NCBI GenBank assembly: GCA_030149325.1
Contig: JASBRS010000093.1
Coordinates: forward strand, 17,992 to 81,991
DNA from: Deinococci bacterium
GTDB lineage: Bacteria; Deinococcota; Deinococci; Deinococcales; Trueperaceae
Length of the DNA: 64,000 bases
Reading direction: 5' to 3'
Made by a program: the position numbers and the translations under genes. Of this stretch, positions 53,643 through 62,304 are shown piece after piece. The number at the start of each line of letters is the position of its first letter. Positions within the stretch are counted from its first letter, which is position 1. The notes under the pieces are model-generated. The model saw only the letters and a program-made list of their open reading frames with translations, was not told the DNA's origin and made no database searches.

Positions 53643-56576
53643 TCAATCCGCCGAGCGCACCGCCTCCGCCAGCACCTCCGTGAGGTGACGTGCCTGACGC
53701 TCGGTGCCGTCGGCGATCTGATGGCGGCAACTGAAGCCGCACGCCACGGTCGGGCCGTCGTGGTCCCGGACCGCCGGGAACAGGCGCTGCTCGCCGATCG
53801 CCATCGAGACGTCGTGGTGCGAGTAGCCGAAGGCGCCCGCCATGCCGCAGCACCCCGAGTCGAGCTCGGTGACCTGCTCGGCCACCCACCCCAGCACGGC
53901 GCGCGTACTGGAGGTGCCGAGAACGGCCTTCTGCTGACAGTGGCCGTGCAGCAGCACCTCGCCGGGCTGCTTGGCGAGGACGGCCGCCGGGTCGATCTCG
54001 CCGCGCGTCCACGCCTTCGCCAGGAACTGGTCGATCATGCTCACGTGGGCCGCCACGGCGTCGGTCCGCTTGCCGGGGAGAAGGTCACGGTAGTCGTCGG
54101 TCACGGCGGTGATGCACGAGGGCTCGAGCCCCACCACCGGCACGCCCTGCTCGACGTACGGCATCAGCCGCTCGACGGTGGTGCGCGCGAGGGCCTTGGC
54201 GTCGCGCAACAGCCCCTTCGAGATCTGCGGCCGCCCGCAGCAGCCGTAGGGCACCAGCTCGACGTCGTAGCCGAAGGCCTCGAGCAGCGCGACCGCTGCC
54301 TTGCCCGGGCCGGTCTCGTGGTACATCGTCCAGGTGTCGGCGAAGAGGGCCACACGCTTCGGGGCATCCGATCCCTGCGGCGTCGATCCGGCCGTTCGCG
54401 CGGTGCGCTCGCGCTTGCCGAACCAGCGGTCGAAGGCCTCCGAGGCGTAGCGTGGCAGGACGCGCCGGCGATCGACGTCGACGACCTTCTCCAGCAGCCA
54501 GCGCACCGGTGCCGCCGGCAGCAGGGCGTTGGCGACGGGCGCCAGACGCTGGGCCAGGGGCGCGAGGCGCGCCACGCTGCCGATCGCCCGGACCGCCAGG
54601 GGCGTGCCGTGATCGTCGTAGTAGTGCTGCAGGAACTCGTACTTGATCTTGGCCATGTCGACCTGGCTGGGGCACTCCGCCTTGCAGGCCTTGCACTCCA
54701 GACACAGGTCGAGGGCGTCGTAGACCTGCCGGCTGGTGAGGCCCCCGGGCATGCGCCCGTTGAGGGCGTCGCGCAGGACGTTGGCCCTGCCCCGGGTTGT
54801 GTGCTGCTCGTCGCGCGTGACCATGTAGCTCGGGCACATGGTGCCGGCGTCGACCTTGCGGCAGGCGCCGACGCCGTTGCAGGCCTCGATCGCCTCGAGG
54901 TACCCGCCGTCCTCGGAGAAATCGAAGTGGGTGGGGAGGTCGACCTGCGGGTAGTCGGCGCCGTAGCGCAGATCGACGGTCATGGGCGGCGCGTCGACGA
55001 CCTTGCCGGGGTTCAGCAGGTGGGCGGGGTCGAAGGCGTGCTTGAGGGTGCGGAAGTCCTCGTACAGCACCGGCCCGAACATCTCGGGGTTCTGGTAGGA
55101 GCGGATCAGGCCGTCGCCGTGCTCGCCGCTCCAGGAGCCGCCGTACTTCCGCACCAGCTCGAACACCTCGCGACTGATCGCCTCGTAGGTGGCGACGCCG
55201 TGCTCGGTCTTGAGGTCGAGGTGGGGGCGGGTATGGATCACGCCGACCGACGCGTGCGCGTAGAACACGACGTGGGCGCCATGGCGCCGGCACACCTCGG
55301 CGACGTCCGCGATGTAGGCGGGCAGGTTCTCCACCGGCACCGAGCTGTCCTCGATGAACGGGGTCGGCTTCTCGCGTCCCTTGACGGTCGAGTAGATGCC
55401 GAGCCCGTCCCGGCGGAAGCGCAGGATCTCCGCCTGCTGCGCCGGCTCGAGCGCCAGGAAGGTCGCGTAGCTGAGGCCGACCACGTCGGGATCGGCCCGC
55501 ATGCTCGCCAGCCCGGCGCGCATCTCGTCCTCGCTGGTGCCGTCGAACTCCACCATCAGGACGGCTCCGGGGTCGCCCTGCACCCACCCCAGCAGCGGTT
55601 CCAGCGAGGGGTTCTTCCGCCCCAACACGAAGATATCGCGGTCGAACAGCTCGACCGCCGAGGGTCCGTGCCGGTTGATGTACTGCACGGCGGTGAGCGC
55701 GCGTTCGAGGGTCTCGAAGTGGACCATCGCCATCAGGCGATGCGTGGGGATCGGGTCGAGGTGCACCACCACCTCGAGGATGATGGCCAGCGTGCCCTCG
55801 CTGCCGCACACCAGCTTGGCGAGGTTGAAGGGGCGGTCGCCCAGGAACTCGTCGAGGTTGTAGCCGCCGACCCGTCGCATGATCTTCGGGTAGCGCGCGT
55901 CGATCTCCTCGGCGTGCTCCGTCACGATGGCGTGGACCGCACGGTAGATGGCGCCCTCGCGGTCGTCACGCGCCAGCTTCTCGCGCAACCCGGCCTCGTC
56001 GAGCGGACCGAGCTCGAGCTCGGTGCCGTCCATCAGCAGCACCCGCATCGACATCACCTGATCGACGGTCTTGCCGTACTTGATGCTGCGCGTGCCCGCG
56101 GAGTTGTTGGCCACCATGCCGCCGATGTTGGCGCGGCTGGTGGTCGAGATGTCCGGTGTGAACTGCAGCCCATGCGGTGCCAGGACGGCGTTGAGCTGGT
56201 CGCGCACCACGCCGGGTTCGACCCGCGCCCAGCGCCCCTCGAGATCGACCTCCAGGATGCGGTTGAGGTACTTCGAGACGTCCAGGATGAGCGCGCGTCC
56301 CACCGTCTGGCCGGCCAGGCTGGTGCCGCCGCCGCGCGGCAGCACCGGCACCCCGTGCCGGGCGGCGATCTCGACGGCGGCGCGGATGTCGTCGGCGGTG
56401 CGCGGCAGGACCACGCCGTGGGGGCGGATCTCGTAGGGGCTGGCGTCGGTGGCGTAGAGCGATCGCGCCACCTCGTCGAAGCGGACCTCCCCCCGGACGC
56501 GTGCGCGTAGTTCGCGGTGGAGCGCGTCGAGGGTCGAGGGACTCAGGGTCGACGGCGACGCGGCAGCGCGGGTCAT
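53643..56576 (-). CDS. FAD-linked oxidase/Fe-S fusion (YdiJ-like D-2-hydroxyacid dehydrogenase)
   Basis: A 977-aa fusion. It starts with a PCMH FAD-binding domain (VLPRGGGTSLAGQTVG, NIGGMVANNSAGTRS), then the FAD-oxidase C-terminal domain with SWSGEHGDGLIRS. Two ferredoxin-type Cys clusters follow (CNGVGACRK...MCPSYM and CLECKACKAECPS). The C-terminus has two CCG domains (YGCCGRPQIS and DSGCCGMAGAFGY). This is the order of E. coli YdiJ and of fused GlcD-GlcF. It should oxidise a D-2-hydroxy acid (lactate, glycolate or 2-hydroxyglutarate) and pass electrons through Fe-S centres to the respiratory chain. The ATG is 6 nt after CATACT. Confidence 0.88.
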   Translation of the reverse strand: MTRAAASPSTLSPSTLDALHRELRARVRGEVRFDEVARSLYATDASPYEIRPHGVVLPRTADDIRAAVEIAARHGVPVLPRGGGTSLAGQTVGRALILDVSKYLNRILEVDLEGRWARVEPGVVRDQLNAVLAPHGLQFTPDISTTSRANIGGMVANNSAGTRSIKYGKTVDQVMSMRVLLMDGTELELGPLDEAGLREKLARDDREGAIYRAVHAIVTEHAEEIDARYPKIMRRVGGYNLDEFLGDRPFNLAKLVCGSEGTLAIILEVVVHLDPIPTHRLMAMVHFETLERALTAVQYINRHGPSAVELFDRDIFVLGRKNPSLEPLLGWVQGDPGAVLMVEFDGTSEDEMRAGLASMRADPDVVGLSYATFLALEPAQQAEILRFRRDGLGIYSTVKGREKPTPFIEDSSVPVENLPAYIADVAEVCRRHGAHVVFYAHASVGVIHTRPHLDLKTEHGVATYEAISREVFELVRKYGGSWSGEHGDGLIRSYQNPEMFGPVLYEDFRTLKHAFDPAHLLNPGKVVDAPPMTVDLRYGADYPQVDLPTHFDFSEDGGYLEAIEACNGVGACRKVDAGTMCPSYMVTRDEQHTTRGRANVLRDALNGRMPGGLTSRQVYDALDLCLECKACKAECPSQVDMAKIKYEFLQHYYDDHGTPLAVRAIGSVARLAPLAQRLAPVANALLPAAPVRWLLEKVVDVDRRRVLPRYASEAFDRWFGKRERTARTAGSTPQGSDAPKRVALFADTWTMYHETGPGKAAVALLEAFGYDVELVPYGCCGRPQISKGLLRDAKALARTTVERLMPYVEQGVPVVGLEPSCITAVTDDYRDLLPGKRTDAVAAHVSMIDQFLAKAWTRGEIDPAAVLAKQPGEVLLHGHCQQKAVLGTSSTRAVLGWVAEQVTELDSGCCGMAGAFGYSHHDVSMAIGEQRLFPAVRDHDGPTVACGFSCRHQIADGTERQARHLTEVLAEAVRSAD

Positions 56577-56582
56577 GCGGTC

Positions 56583-56588
56583 AGTATG
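56583..56588 (-). promoter_or_regulatory. -10 element (leaderless) for the FAD/Fe-S dehydrogenase
   Basis: CATACT on the minus strand lies 6 nt before the ATG. The first base departs from TANNNT. Confidence 0.45.
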
Positions 56589-56640
56589 GCACGCACCATG
56601 CGCCGTGCGCGGCGCTGCGGGGCTGCCAGCAGGGGGCGCG

Positions 56641-58914
56641 TCAGGCGGGATCGGAGGCCGCGGGGACCGCGATGCCCGGGCCGTACTCCGCGACGGTGGG
56701 TGCGGCACCCTCGGCCTGCGGATCGAAGAGCGCGGTCACGCTGGCGGCGAAGGCATCGTCGTCGAGGAACCGGTAGGCGGTGACGAAGCGCAGCAGTACG
56801 TGACGCGCCACCAGACCGTCGAGGAGGCTGTCGGAGCTGTAGGGGTCGCGCTTCTGACCGGTACGCGCACGGTGGGCCTCGTCGAGCAACTCCATCTCGA
56901 GCAGGGCGCGGCGGGCGCGCTCGGCCTTGGCGCCCTCGAAGGGCAGGGTCTGCCCGCGGCTCAGCGCCACGAAGCCGCGCCGGACGTCGTCGATCGTCGG
57001 GAACTGCAGCGCCTGCCAGCGCACGCCCGCCAACGCGCCGTCGTCGAGATCGAAGGCGACGGCGTCGGAGCGCGCTGCCAGCGTCCGCAGCGCGGCCACG
57101 GCGTCGTCGTCGGGAAGGCGCTGCAGGCACACCTCGCCGCGCGCAGGCAGCGCCTCCAGCAGCTCGGCCAGGGTCTCCGGCCGCAGCCGGGTGGCGCCGG
57201 GCGGTGCGCCCCGTTTGAACGCCGTCCGGGCCGCAGCCACGGCGTCGTCGGCCAGTCGCAGCGGCGCGGCCGGCCGCACCGCCTCCGCCACGAACTCCAG
57301 CGACTTGCGGTCCCGCCACTCGTTCTCGGTGAGGGTGACGGCAGCGTTGACGGCGTCGCCGACGGGAAGCGTCGCGGCGTGGTCCCCCATCTTCCAGGCC
57401 ACCCCCTTCACGCCTCCGATGCGGAGCTGCAGGGTGGCGCCGTCGCGGCCGACGGCGCGCGCGGCCTCGAGCCTGTCGGTGAGCGCGAACACGGGGGCGG
57501 GATGGCCCTCGCCGAAGGGCTCGAGCTCGACGATCGAGCGCCACAGCGCCGCGTCGACCTCGTCCCCGGAGAGCACCGCATCGGCGGTGATGACGGGCAT
57601 CGGCGTCGGGAAGCGCGCGGCGTAGCGGTAGATGGCCTCGCGGAAGGCGGCCAGGTCGGCCATGTCGAGCGCGAACCCGGCGGCCTGGGCGTGGCCGCCG
57701 AACCGCTTCAGGTGCCCGGCGGCCTCGCGCAGGCCGTTCACGGCCGAGATCCCGGGGGTCGAGCGGACGCTGCCCTTGCCCTTCGCCACGATGTACACGG
57801 GCTTGTAGAAGCGCTCGAGCAGCTTCGAGGCGACGATGCCCATGACGCCGGGGTGCCAGCGCGGGTCCTCGACGACCAGGGCCGGCGCCTCGGGGTCGAC
57901 GATCTCCAGCGCCTGCTCGAACATCTCGTCCTGGATGCGGCGACGATCGGCGTTGCGGGCGTCGAGGTAGGCGGCGAGCTCGTTGGCGCGGCGCTCGCTG
58001 GCGGTGGTGAGGAGCTCGAGCCCGAGGTCGGCCTCGCCCAGCCGGCCGGCAGCGTTGAGCCGCGGGGCGATGACGAAGGCGACGTGCCGGGCGGTGATCG
58101 CGCCCCGCAGGTGCGACTGCCGTTGGAGAGCGCGCACGCCCGGCCAGCGCGAGTCGGCGAGGCGCTGCAGGCCCACCACCACCAGGGCGCGGTTCTCCCC
58201 GAGCAGCGGCGCGACGTCGGCGATGGTCCCGATGCTGGCCAGGTCGGCGTAGTCGTCGGGCCGCCCCAGCCCGAGACGGCGACGCAGGGCCCAGAGGAGG
58301 TGGAAGGCCACCCCGGCGCCGGTGAGCTGGGGGAGGCCGCCGTGGGCCAGCGGCGAGGTCGCGGGATGGACCACCAGGCCCTCGGGGAAGGCGTCGCCAG
58401 GCGTGTGGTGGTCGGTGACGATGACCTCGACGCCGGCAGCGCGGAGACGTGCGATCTCCTCGAGGTTGGTGATGCCGCAGTCGACCGTCACGAACAGCTC
58501 GCAGCGCTCGGCGTGCTCGTCGACGCGGTCGGGGTGGATGCCGTAGCCGTCGGTCAGCCGGTCGGGGATGAAGGGCTCGACGTCGGCGCCGAGCTCACGG
58601 AGACCGAGCGTCAGGACGGCCGTGCCGCTGATGCCGTCGGCGTCGTAGTCGCCGTGGATGCGGATGCGACGCTTGTGGCGGATGGCGTGCTCGAGGCGCT
58701 CGGCGGCGGTGTCGAGGTGCGCGATGCCGCTGGGCTCGAGCTCCGGCGCCAGGTGGTCGGGCGCGTCGTCCCTGAGGCCGCGCGACCACAACATGGCCGC
58801 CAGCAGCGGCGGGATCCCGAGATTGCGGGAGAGCGAACGGACGGCGTGCGGCGGAGCGGGCGGCCGCAGCAGCCAGGTGGGCGAGGGTGGCCGAACGTCG
58901 TCGGCCGGCGTCAC
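56641..58914 (-). CDS. recJ: Single-strand-specific 5'-3' exonuclease RecJ
   Basis: RecJ (757 aa) resects 5' ends in recombination and repair. The DHH phosphoesterase motifs are RIHGDYDADGISG, VDCGI, VTDHHTPGD and GTIADVAPL. The DHHA1 domain motif is GGHAQAAGFAL, followed by the OB-fold. About 200 further residues follow, as in the extended RecJ of Deinococcus, which has an added C-terminal domain; the usual RecJ is nearer 570 aa. GTG 58914 overlaps the lapA stop (GTGA), so translation is coupled. Confidence 0.93.
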   Translation of the reverse strand: MTPADDVRPPSPTWLLRPPAPPHAVRSLSRNLGIPPLLAAMLWSRGLRDDAPDHLAPELEPSGIAHLDTAAERLEHAIRHKRRIRIHGDYDADGISGTAVLTLGLRELGADVEPFIPDRLTDGYGIHPDRVDEHAERCELFVTVDCGITNLEEIARLRAAGVEVIVTDHHTPGDAFPEGLVVHPATSPLAHGGLPQLTGAGVAFHLLWALRRRLGLGRPDDYADLASIGTIADVAPLLGENRALVVVGLQRLADSRWPGVRALQRQSHLRGAITARHVAFVIAPRLNAAGRLGEADLGLELLTTASERRANELAAYLDARNADRRRIQDEMFEQALEIVDPEAPALVVEDPRWHPGVMGIVASKLLERFYKPVYIVAKGKGSVRSTPGISAVNGLREAAGHLKRFGGHAQAAGFALDMADLAAFREAIYRYAARFPTPMPVITADAVLSGDEVDAALWRSIVELEPFGEGHPAPVFALTDRLEAARAVGRDGATLQLRIGGVKGVAWKMGDHAATLPVGDAVNAAVTLTENEWRDRKSLEFVAEAVRPAAPLRLADDAVAAARTAFKRGAPPGATRLRPETLAELLEALPARGEVCLQRLPDDDAVAALRTLAARSDAVAFDLDDGALAGVRWQALQFPTIDDVRRGFVALSRGQTLPFEGAKAERARRALLEMELLDEAHRARTGQKRDPYSSDSLLDGLVARHVLLRFVTAYRFLDDDAFAASVTALFDPQAEGAAPTVAEYGPGIAVPAASDPA

Positions 58915-59276
58915 GAGGGTTCGGCTTCCTCGTCGGCCTGCGGCCGGGGCCTGTCGGGGATGACCGGCATGCGATCGGAGACGAAGGCACGGTACGCCTG
59001 GCTGGGCGCCGGCTCCGGGGTGGGCTCGAGGTCCTCGATACGGCGGCGCAGGCGCCGGTTCTCGCGTCGCTGCCGCCACAGCATCAGGTTGGCCGGGAGC
59101 CAGCCGACCAGCCACCCGATCACCAGCGCCAGCGCCACGATGAGCACCGGCGGGAGCGGGATGACCATCGGCAGGAGCGGCAGCGTCAGCGGGTCTGGGT
59201 TGACGTTGCTGAACGCCAGGAGGTACAGGGCCACCAGGACCACCGCGACCAACTGCAGGATGCGAGCGCCTTTCAC
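58911..59276 (-). CDS. LapA-domain (DUF1049) membrane protein
   Basis: A 121-aa protein with two closely spaced membrane helices (LQLVAVVLVALYLLAFSNV and VLIVALALVIGWLVGW). A short basic coiled segment follows (RQRRENRRLRRRIEDLE) and a Pro/Glu-rich cytoplasmic tail. This layout is the LapA/DUF1049 family, linked to envelope assembly of LPS in E. coli; the role in a non-enteric is unknown. The GTG start is supported by GGAGGT. It is co-translated with recJ. Confidence 0.8.
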   Translation of the reverse strand: MKGARILQLVAVVLVALYLLAFSNVNPDPLTLPLLPMVIPLPPVLIVALALVIGWLVGWLPANLMLWRQRRENRRLRRRIEDLEPTPEPAPSQAYRAFVSDRMPVIPDRPRPQADEEAEPS

Positions 59277-59295
59277 GTCGACCTCCGTGGCGCCC

Positions 59296-59301
59296 AGTCT
59301 A
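59296..59301 (-). promoter_or_regulatory. -10 element for lapA-recJ
   Basis: TAGACT on the minus strand, giving a leader of about 13 nt that contains GGAGGT. Confidence 0.5.
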
Positions 59302-59367
59302 CCGCAATGCCGGTCCGCGCCCGTGACAGGTTGTCGCCCCACGGCCCGGCCGCCGGCTCCCGTCGGC

Positions 59368-59373
59368 TAGACT
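59368..59373 (+). promoter_or_regulatory. -10 element for mnmA
   Basis: TAGACT is followed by 8 nt and GTG 59382; the transcript is leaderless or nearly so. Confidence 0.5.
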
Positions 59374-59381
59374 TGGAGGCC

Positions 59382-60485
59382 GTGGAAGACGTTCGGGCCC
59401 GGACCCCCGCCGATCGGCCCCCGAAAGTGCTGAGCGCCATGTCGGGCGGCGTCGACTCGTCGGTGGCGACCTCGCTGCTCACCGAGAGCGGCTTCGAGGT
59501 GGTGGGCACGATGGCGCGCTTCTGGCCGGATGACTGCCCCACCGGCGCCTTCGACCTGTGCTGCAGCCCGCAGGCGGCCTACGACGCCCGCCGCGTGGCC
59601 GACGCGGTCGACGTGCCGTTCTACCTGCTCGACTTCCGCGAGCGCTTCCAGGAGATCGTGGTCGATCCCTTCGTGCCCAGCTACGAGGCGGGGGAGACGC
59701 CCAATCCGTGTGTGTGGTGCAACCGCCACATCAAGTTCGGGGCCCTCGTCCTGCGCGCGCAGGCGCTCGGGTGTGAGTTCATGGCTACCGGCCACTACGT
59801 GCGTCGGGTCGAGGGTCCCGATGGCGTGGAGCTGCACCGCGGACGCGACGATGACAAGGACCAGACCTACTTCCTGTGGGCGCTTCCGCGCGAGATCCTG
59901 CCCTACCTGCTGTTCCCCCTGGGCGAGCGCACCAAGTCCGAGGTGCGGGCGCTCGCCGCCGAACGCGGCTTCAAGACGGCGGAGAAGAAGAGCTCGTCGG
60001 GTCTGTGCTTCGTTCCCGACACCGTCCGCGACTACCTCCAGGGCGCCAGCGTCGAGCGTCCGGGCCCGGTGCTCGACGCCAGCCAGGACGACGCCGTGGT
60101 CGGAGAGCACCGTGGCGTGCAGTACTACACCATCGGGCAGAAGCGCGGCCTGGGGTTGTGGAAGTCGCACCTCGAGCGCTACGTCATCGACCTCAGGCCG
60201 GAGGACAACGCCGTGGTGGTGGGTCCCAAGGCCATGTGCCACTGGACGGGGCTGAGGGCCGAGCGCGTGAACCTGCTGATCGACGAGGCGCAGCTCCCGC
60301 CGCGGGTCCAGGCCCAGGTCCGCTACCGCCAGGCGCCCGTGCCCGCGACCGTGAGCCTGCACGACGGCGGCCTGTGGGTCGACTTCGACGCGCCGCAGTT
60401 CGCCGTCACGGTGGGCCAATCGGTCGTCCTCTACGACGGCGATCGACTGCTCGGCGGCGGCGTGATCCGCGAACGCTTCAGCTAG
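59382..60485 (+). CDS. mnmA: tRNA-specific 2-thiouridylase MnmA
   Basis: MnmA (367 aa) thiolates U34 in the anticodon of tRNAs for Lys, Glu and Gln. The PP-loop ATP site is AMSGGVDSSVA. The first catalytic Cys lies in TPNPCVWCN and the persulfide Cys in SSSGLCFVP. The tRNA-binding region has YYTIGQKRGLG and the C-terminal beta-barrel YRQAPVPATV. GTG 59382 was chosen from its -10 spacing; the frame is open further upstream without signals. Confidence 0.94.
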   Translation: MEDVRARTPADRPPKVLSAMSGGVDSSVATSLLTESGFEVVGTMARFWPDDCPTGAFDLCCSPQAAYDARRVADAVDVPFYLLDFRERFQEIVVDPFVPSYEAGETPNPCVWCNRHIKFGALVLRAQALGCEFMATGHYVRRVEGPDGVELHRGRDDDKDQTYFLWALPREILPYLLFPLGERTKSEVRALAAERGFKTAEKKSSSGLCFVPDTVRDYLQGASVERPGPVLDASQDDAVVGEHRGVQYYTIGQKRGLGLWKSHLERYVIDLRPEDNAVVVGPKAMCHWTGLRAERVNLLIDEAQLPPRVQAQVRYRQAPVPATVSLHDGGLWVDFDAPQFAVTVGQSVVLYDGDRLLGGGVIRERFS

Positions 60486-60545
60486 GGCGCCTCGTGCCCG
60501 CGTAGCCGACGGTGCGCTGCGCGTCGCCGTGACCCCGGGGTCCAG

Positions 60546-60551
60546 TACACT
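60546..60551 (+). promoter_or_regulatory. -10 element for lemA-htpX
   Basis: TACACT lies 18 nt before the lemA ATG; GGGAGGTG occupies the short leader. Confidence 0.5.
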
Positions 60552-60569
60552 TGGGGAACGGGAGGTGTT

Positions 60570-61124
60570 ATGGCGACCATCTTGCTGTTGGTCATCCTGG
60601 CCATCGTGGCCATCGCGGCTGTTGGCGTATACAACCGCATCATCAGTCTCGAGAACCGCTACGAGAACGCGTGGAGCCAGATCGACGTGCAGCTCAAGCG
60701 ACGCGTCGACCTCATCCCCAACCTGGTGGAGACGGTGAAGGGCTACGCCGCGCACGAGAAGGCGGTGTTCGAGGAGGTCGCCCACTCGCGCCAGGCGATG
60801 ATGAACGCCAAGGGCGTGAACGAGTCGGCCGAGGCGGCGAACGTCATGACCGCGGCGCTGGGTCGGCTGTTCGCCATCGCCGAGAACTACCCCGAACTCA
60901 AGGCCAACGAGAACTTCAAGATGCTGCAGGAGGAGCTGTCCGGCGTGGAGAACAAGATCGCCTACGCCCGCCAGTTCTACAACGATGCGGTCCTGCAGTA
61001 CAACAACGCCATCGAGACGGTCCCCGGCGTGTTCTTCGCCGGCCCCATGAACAAGAAGCAGGCCGTCTTCCTGGAGATCCCCGAGGCCGAGCGCGCGGTG
61101 CCCCAGGTCTCCTTCACGAGCTGA
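60570..61124 (+). CDS. lemA: LemA family membrane protein
   Basis: A 184-aa protein with one N-terminal membrane helix ([19 protein letters not shown]) and a long-helix bundle. The family signature is clear: [24 protein letters not shown], residues about 36-58, then [17 protein letters not shown] and [13 protein letters not shown], ending [16 protein letters not shown]. Its function is not settled; it usually occurs with HtpX-like or M48 peptidases, as here, and may act with them in membrane quality control. GGGAGGTG precedes the ATG. Confidence 0.93.
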   Translation: MATILLLVILAIVAIAAVGVYNRIISLENRYENAWSQIDVQLKRRVDLIPNLVETVKGYAAHEKAVFEEVAHSRQAMMNAKGVNESAEAANVMTAALGRLFAIAENYPELKANENFKMLQEELSGVENKIAYARQFYNDAVLQYNNAIETVPGVFFAGPMNKKQAVFLEIPEAERAVPQVSFTS

Positions 61125-61147
61125 GCCGCACGGACGGCTGAGCAGCG

Positions 61148-62131
61148 ATGACCTCACCGGGCGCGTCGGGCCTGCCCAACGTCATCACCGACGGGGCGAC
61201 GGGACGGCGGATCAGCCTGCTGGACTGGCAGGCGACCAATCGCCGCATGTCCTGGGCGCTGGGCCTCGTGATGGTGGCCCTGCTGGGAGCGATCGGTTAC
61301 CTGCTGGCCCAGGTCACCAACCCCGACTCGGCGGTGTTCTTCGTGTCGCTGGCGGGCGTGCTCGGGGCAGGGCAGACGGTGGTCGCCTTCTGGTTCGGGG
61401 ATCAACTGGCGCTCGGTGCGGCCGGCGCCCGTCCCGCCACCAAGGACGAGCATCGCTACCTGGTCAACGTCACGGAGGCGGTCGCGATCGGTGCCGGCGT
61501 TCCGACGCCGAAGCTGTACGTCATCGACTCGCCCGCGCCGAACGCCTTCGCCACCGGGCGGGACCCGCAGCACGCGTCCATCGCCGTGACGCGCGGCATG
61601 ATCGACATGCTCGACCGGCAGGAGCTCGAGGGCGTCGTGGCCCACGAGATGTCCCACATCAAGAACTACGACATCCGGTTCATGTCGATGCTGGCGGCCA
61701 CCGTCGGAGCCATCGTCATCCTCCGTGACCTGGTGCTGCGGTGGTTCCAGTTCGGCGCCTTCGGCGGCGGACGCGGGCGCCGGAGCTCCGGAGGCGATCG
61801 CGGAGGCGGGAACCGGGGCCAAGGCATCATGGTGGTCCTGCTCATCGTGCTGCTGGTGCTGGGTCCGATCCTGGCGACGATGCTGAGGTTGGCCGTGAGC
61901 CGGCGGCGCGAGTTCCTAGCCGACGCCACCGGTGCCTACATCACCCGCAATCCCGATGGGTTGGCCTCGGCGCTGCAGAAGCTCGCCGCGTACCAGGGCG
62001 AGGGGCTGCAGGTATCGGAGGGCGTGCGGCACATGTTCATCGTCAACCCGCTGGCCCGCCACAACGCCGTCGACCTACTCGCGACCCACCCGCCGATCGA
62101 GGAGCGCATCGAGCGCTTGCACCGGATGTAG
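61148..62131 (+). CDS. htpX: HtpX-like M48 membrane metalloprotease
   Basis: A 327-aa integral membrane Zn-peptidase. Two helices lie near residues 32-80 (WALGLVMVALLGAIGYLLAQ and VFFVSLAGVLGAGQTVVAFW). The active site HEMSH (HExxH) sits in EGVVAHEMSHIKN, and a third ligand is likely the Glu in RRREFLADATGA. Further helices occur between these motifs. The C-terminus has LLATHPPIEERIERL, typical of HtpX. It lies 23 nt after lemA with no promoter between. It probably degrades damaged membrane proteins. Confidence 0.92.
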   Translation: MTSPGASGLPNVITDGATGRRISLLDWQATNRRMSWALGLVMVALLGAIGYLLAQVTNPDSAVFFVSLAGVLGAGQTVVAFWFGDQLALGAAGARPATKDEHRYLVNVTEAVAIGAGVPTPKLYVIDSPAPNAFATGRDPQHASIAVTRGMIDMLDRQELEGVVAHEMSHIKNYDIRFMSMLAATVGAIVILRDLVLRWFQFGAFGGGRGRRSSGGDRGGGNRGQGIMVVLLIVLLVLGPILATMLRLAVSRRREFLADATGAYITRNPDGLASALQKLAAYQGEGLQVSEGVRHMFIVNPLARHNAVDLLATHPPIEERIERLHRM

Positions 62132-62242
62132 GGCAGGCGAGCGGTCCGGCCGACCGTCAGCCACGCAGGGTGGACCCCGGCGCGGTCAGGTAGGGGCGAT
62201 CGCCGAGGCCAGCACTGCAGCTCTCCGGGCCCCCCGAACGAG

Positions 62243-62276
62243 AGGAGGGCCCCGCTCGATCGAGCGGGGCCCTCCT
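62243..62276. terminator. Bidirectional terminator between htpX and rpsA
   Basis: A 34-nt perfect palindrome reading AGGAGGGCCCCGCTCG outwards from each end, lying in the 173-bp gap between the convergent htpX and rpsA genes. It is the strongest hairpin in the window. Confidence 0.8.
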
Positions 62277-62304
62277 GGCCTTCGTAGTTGCGACCTGCCC
62301 TGTC

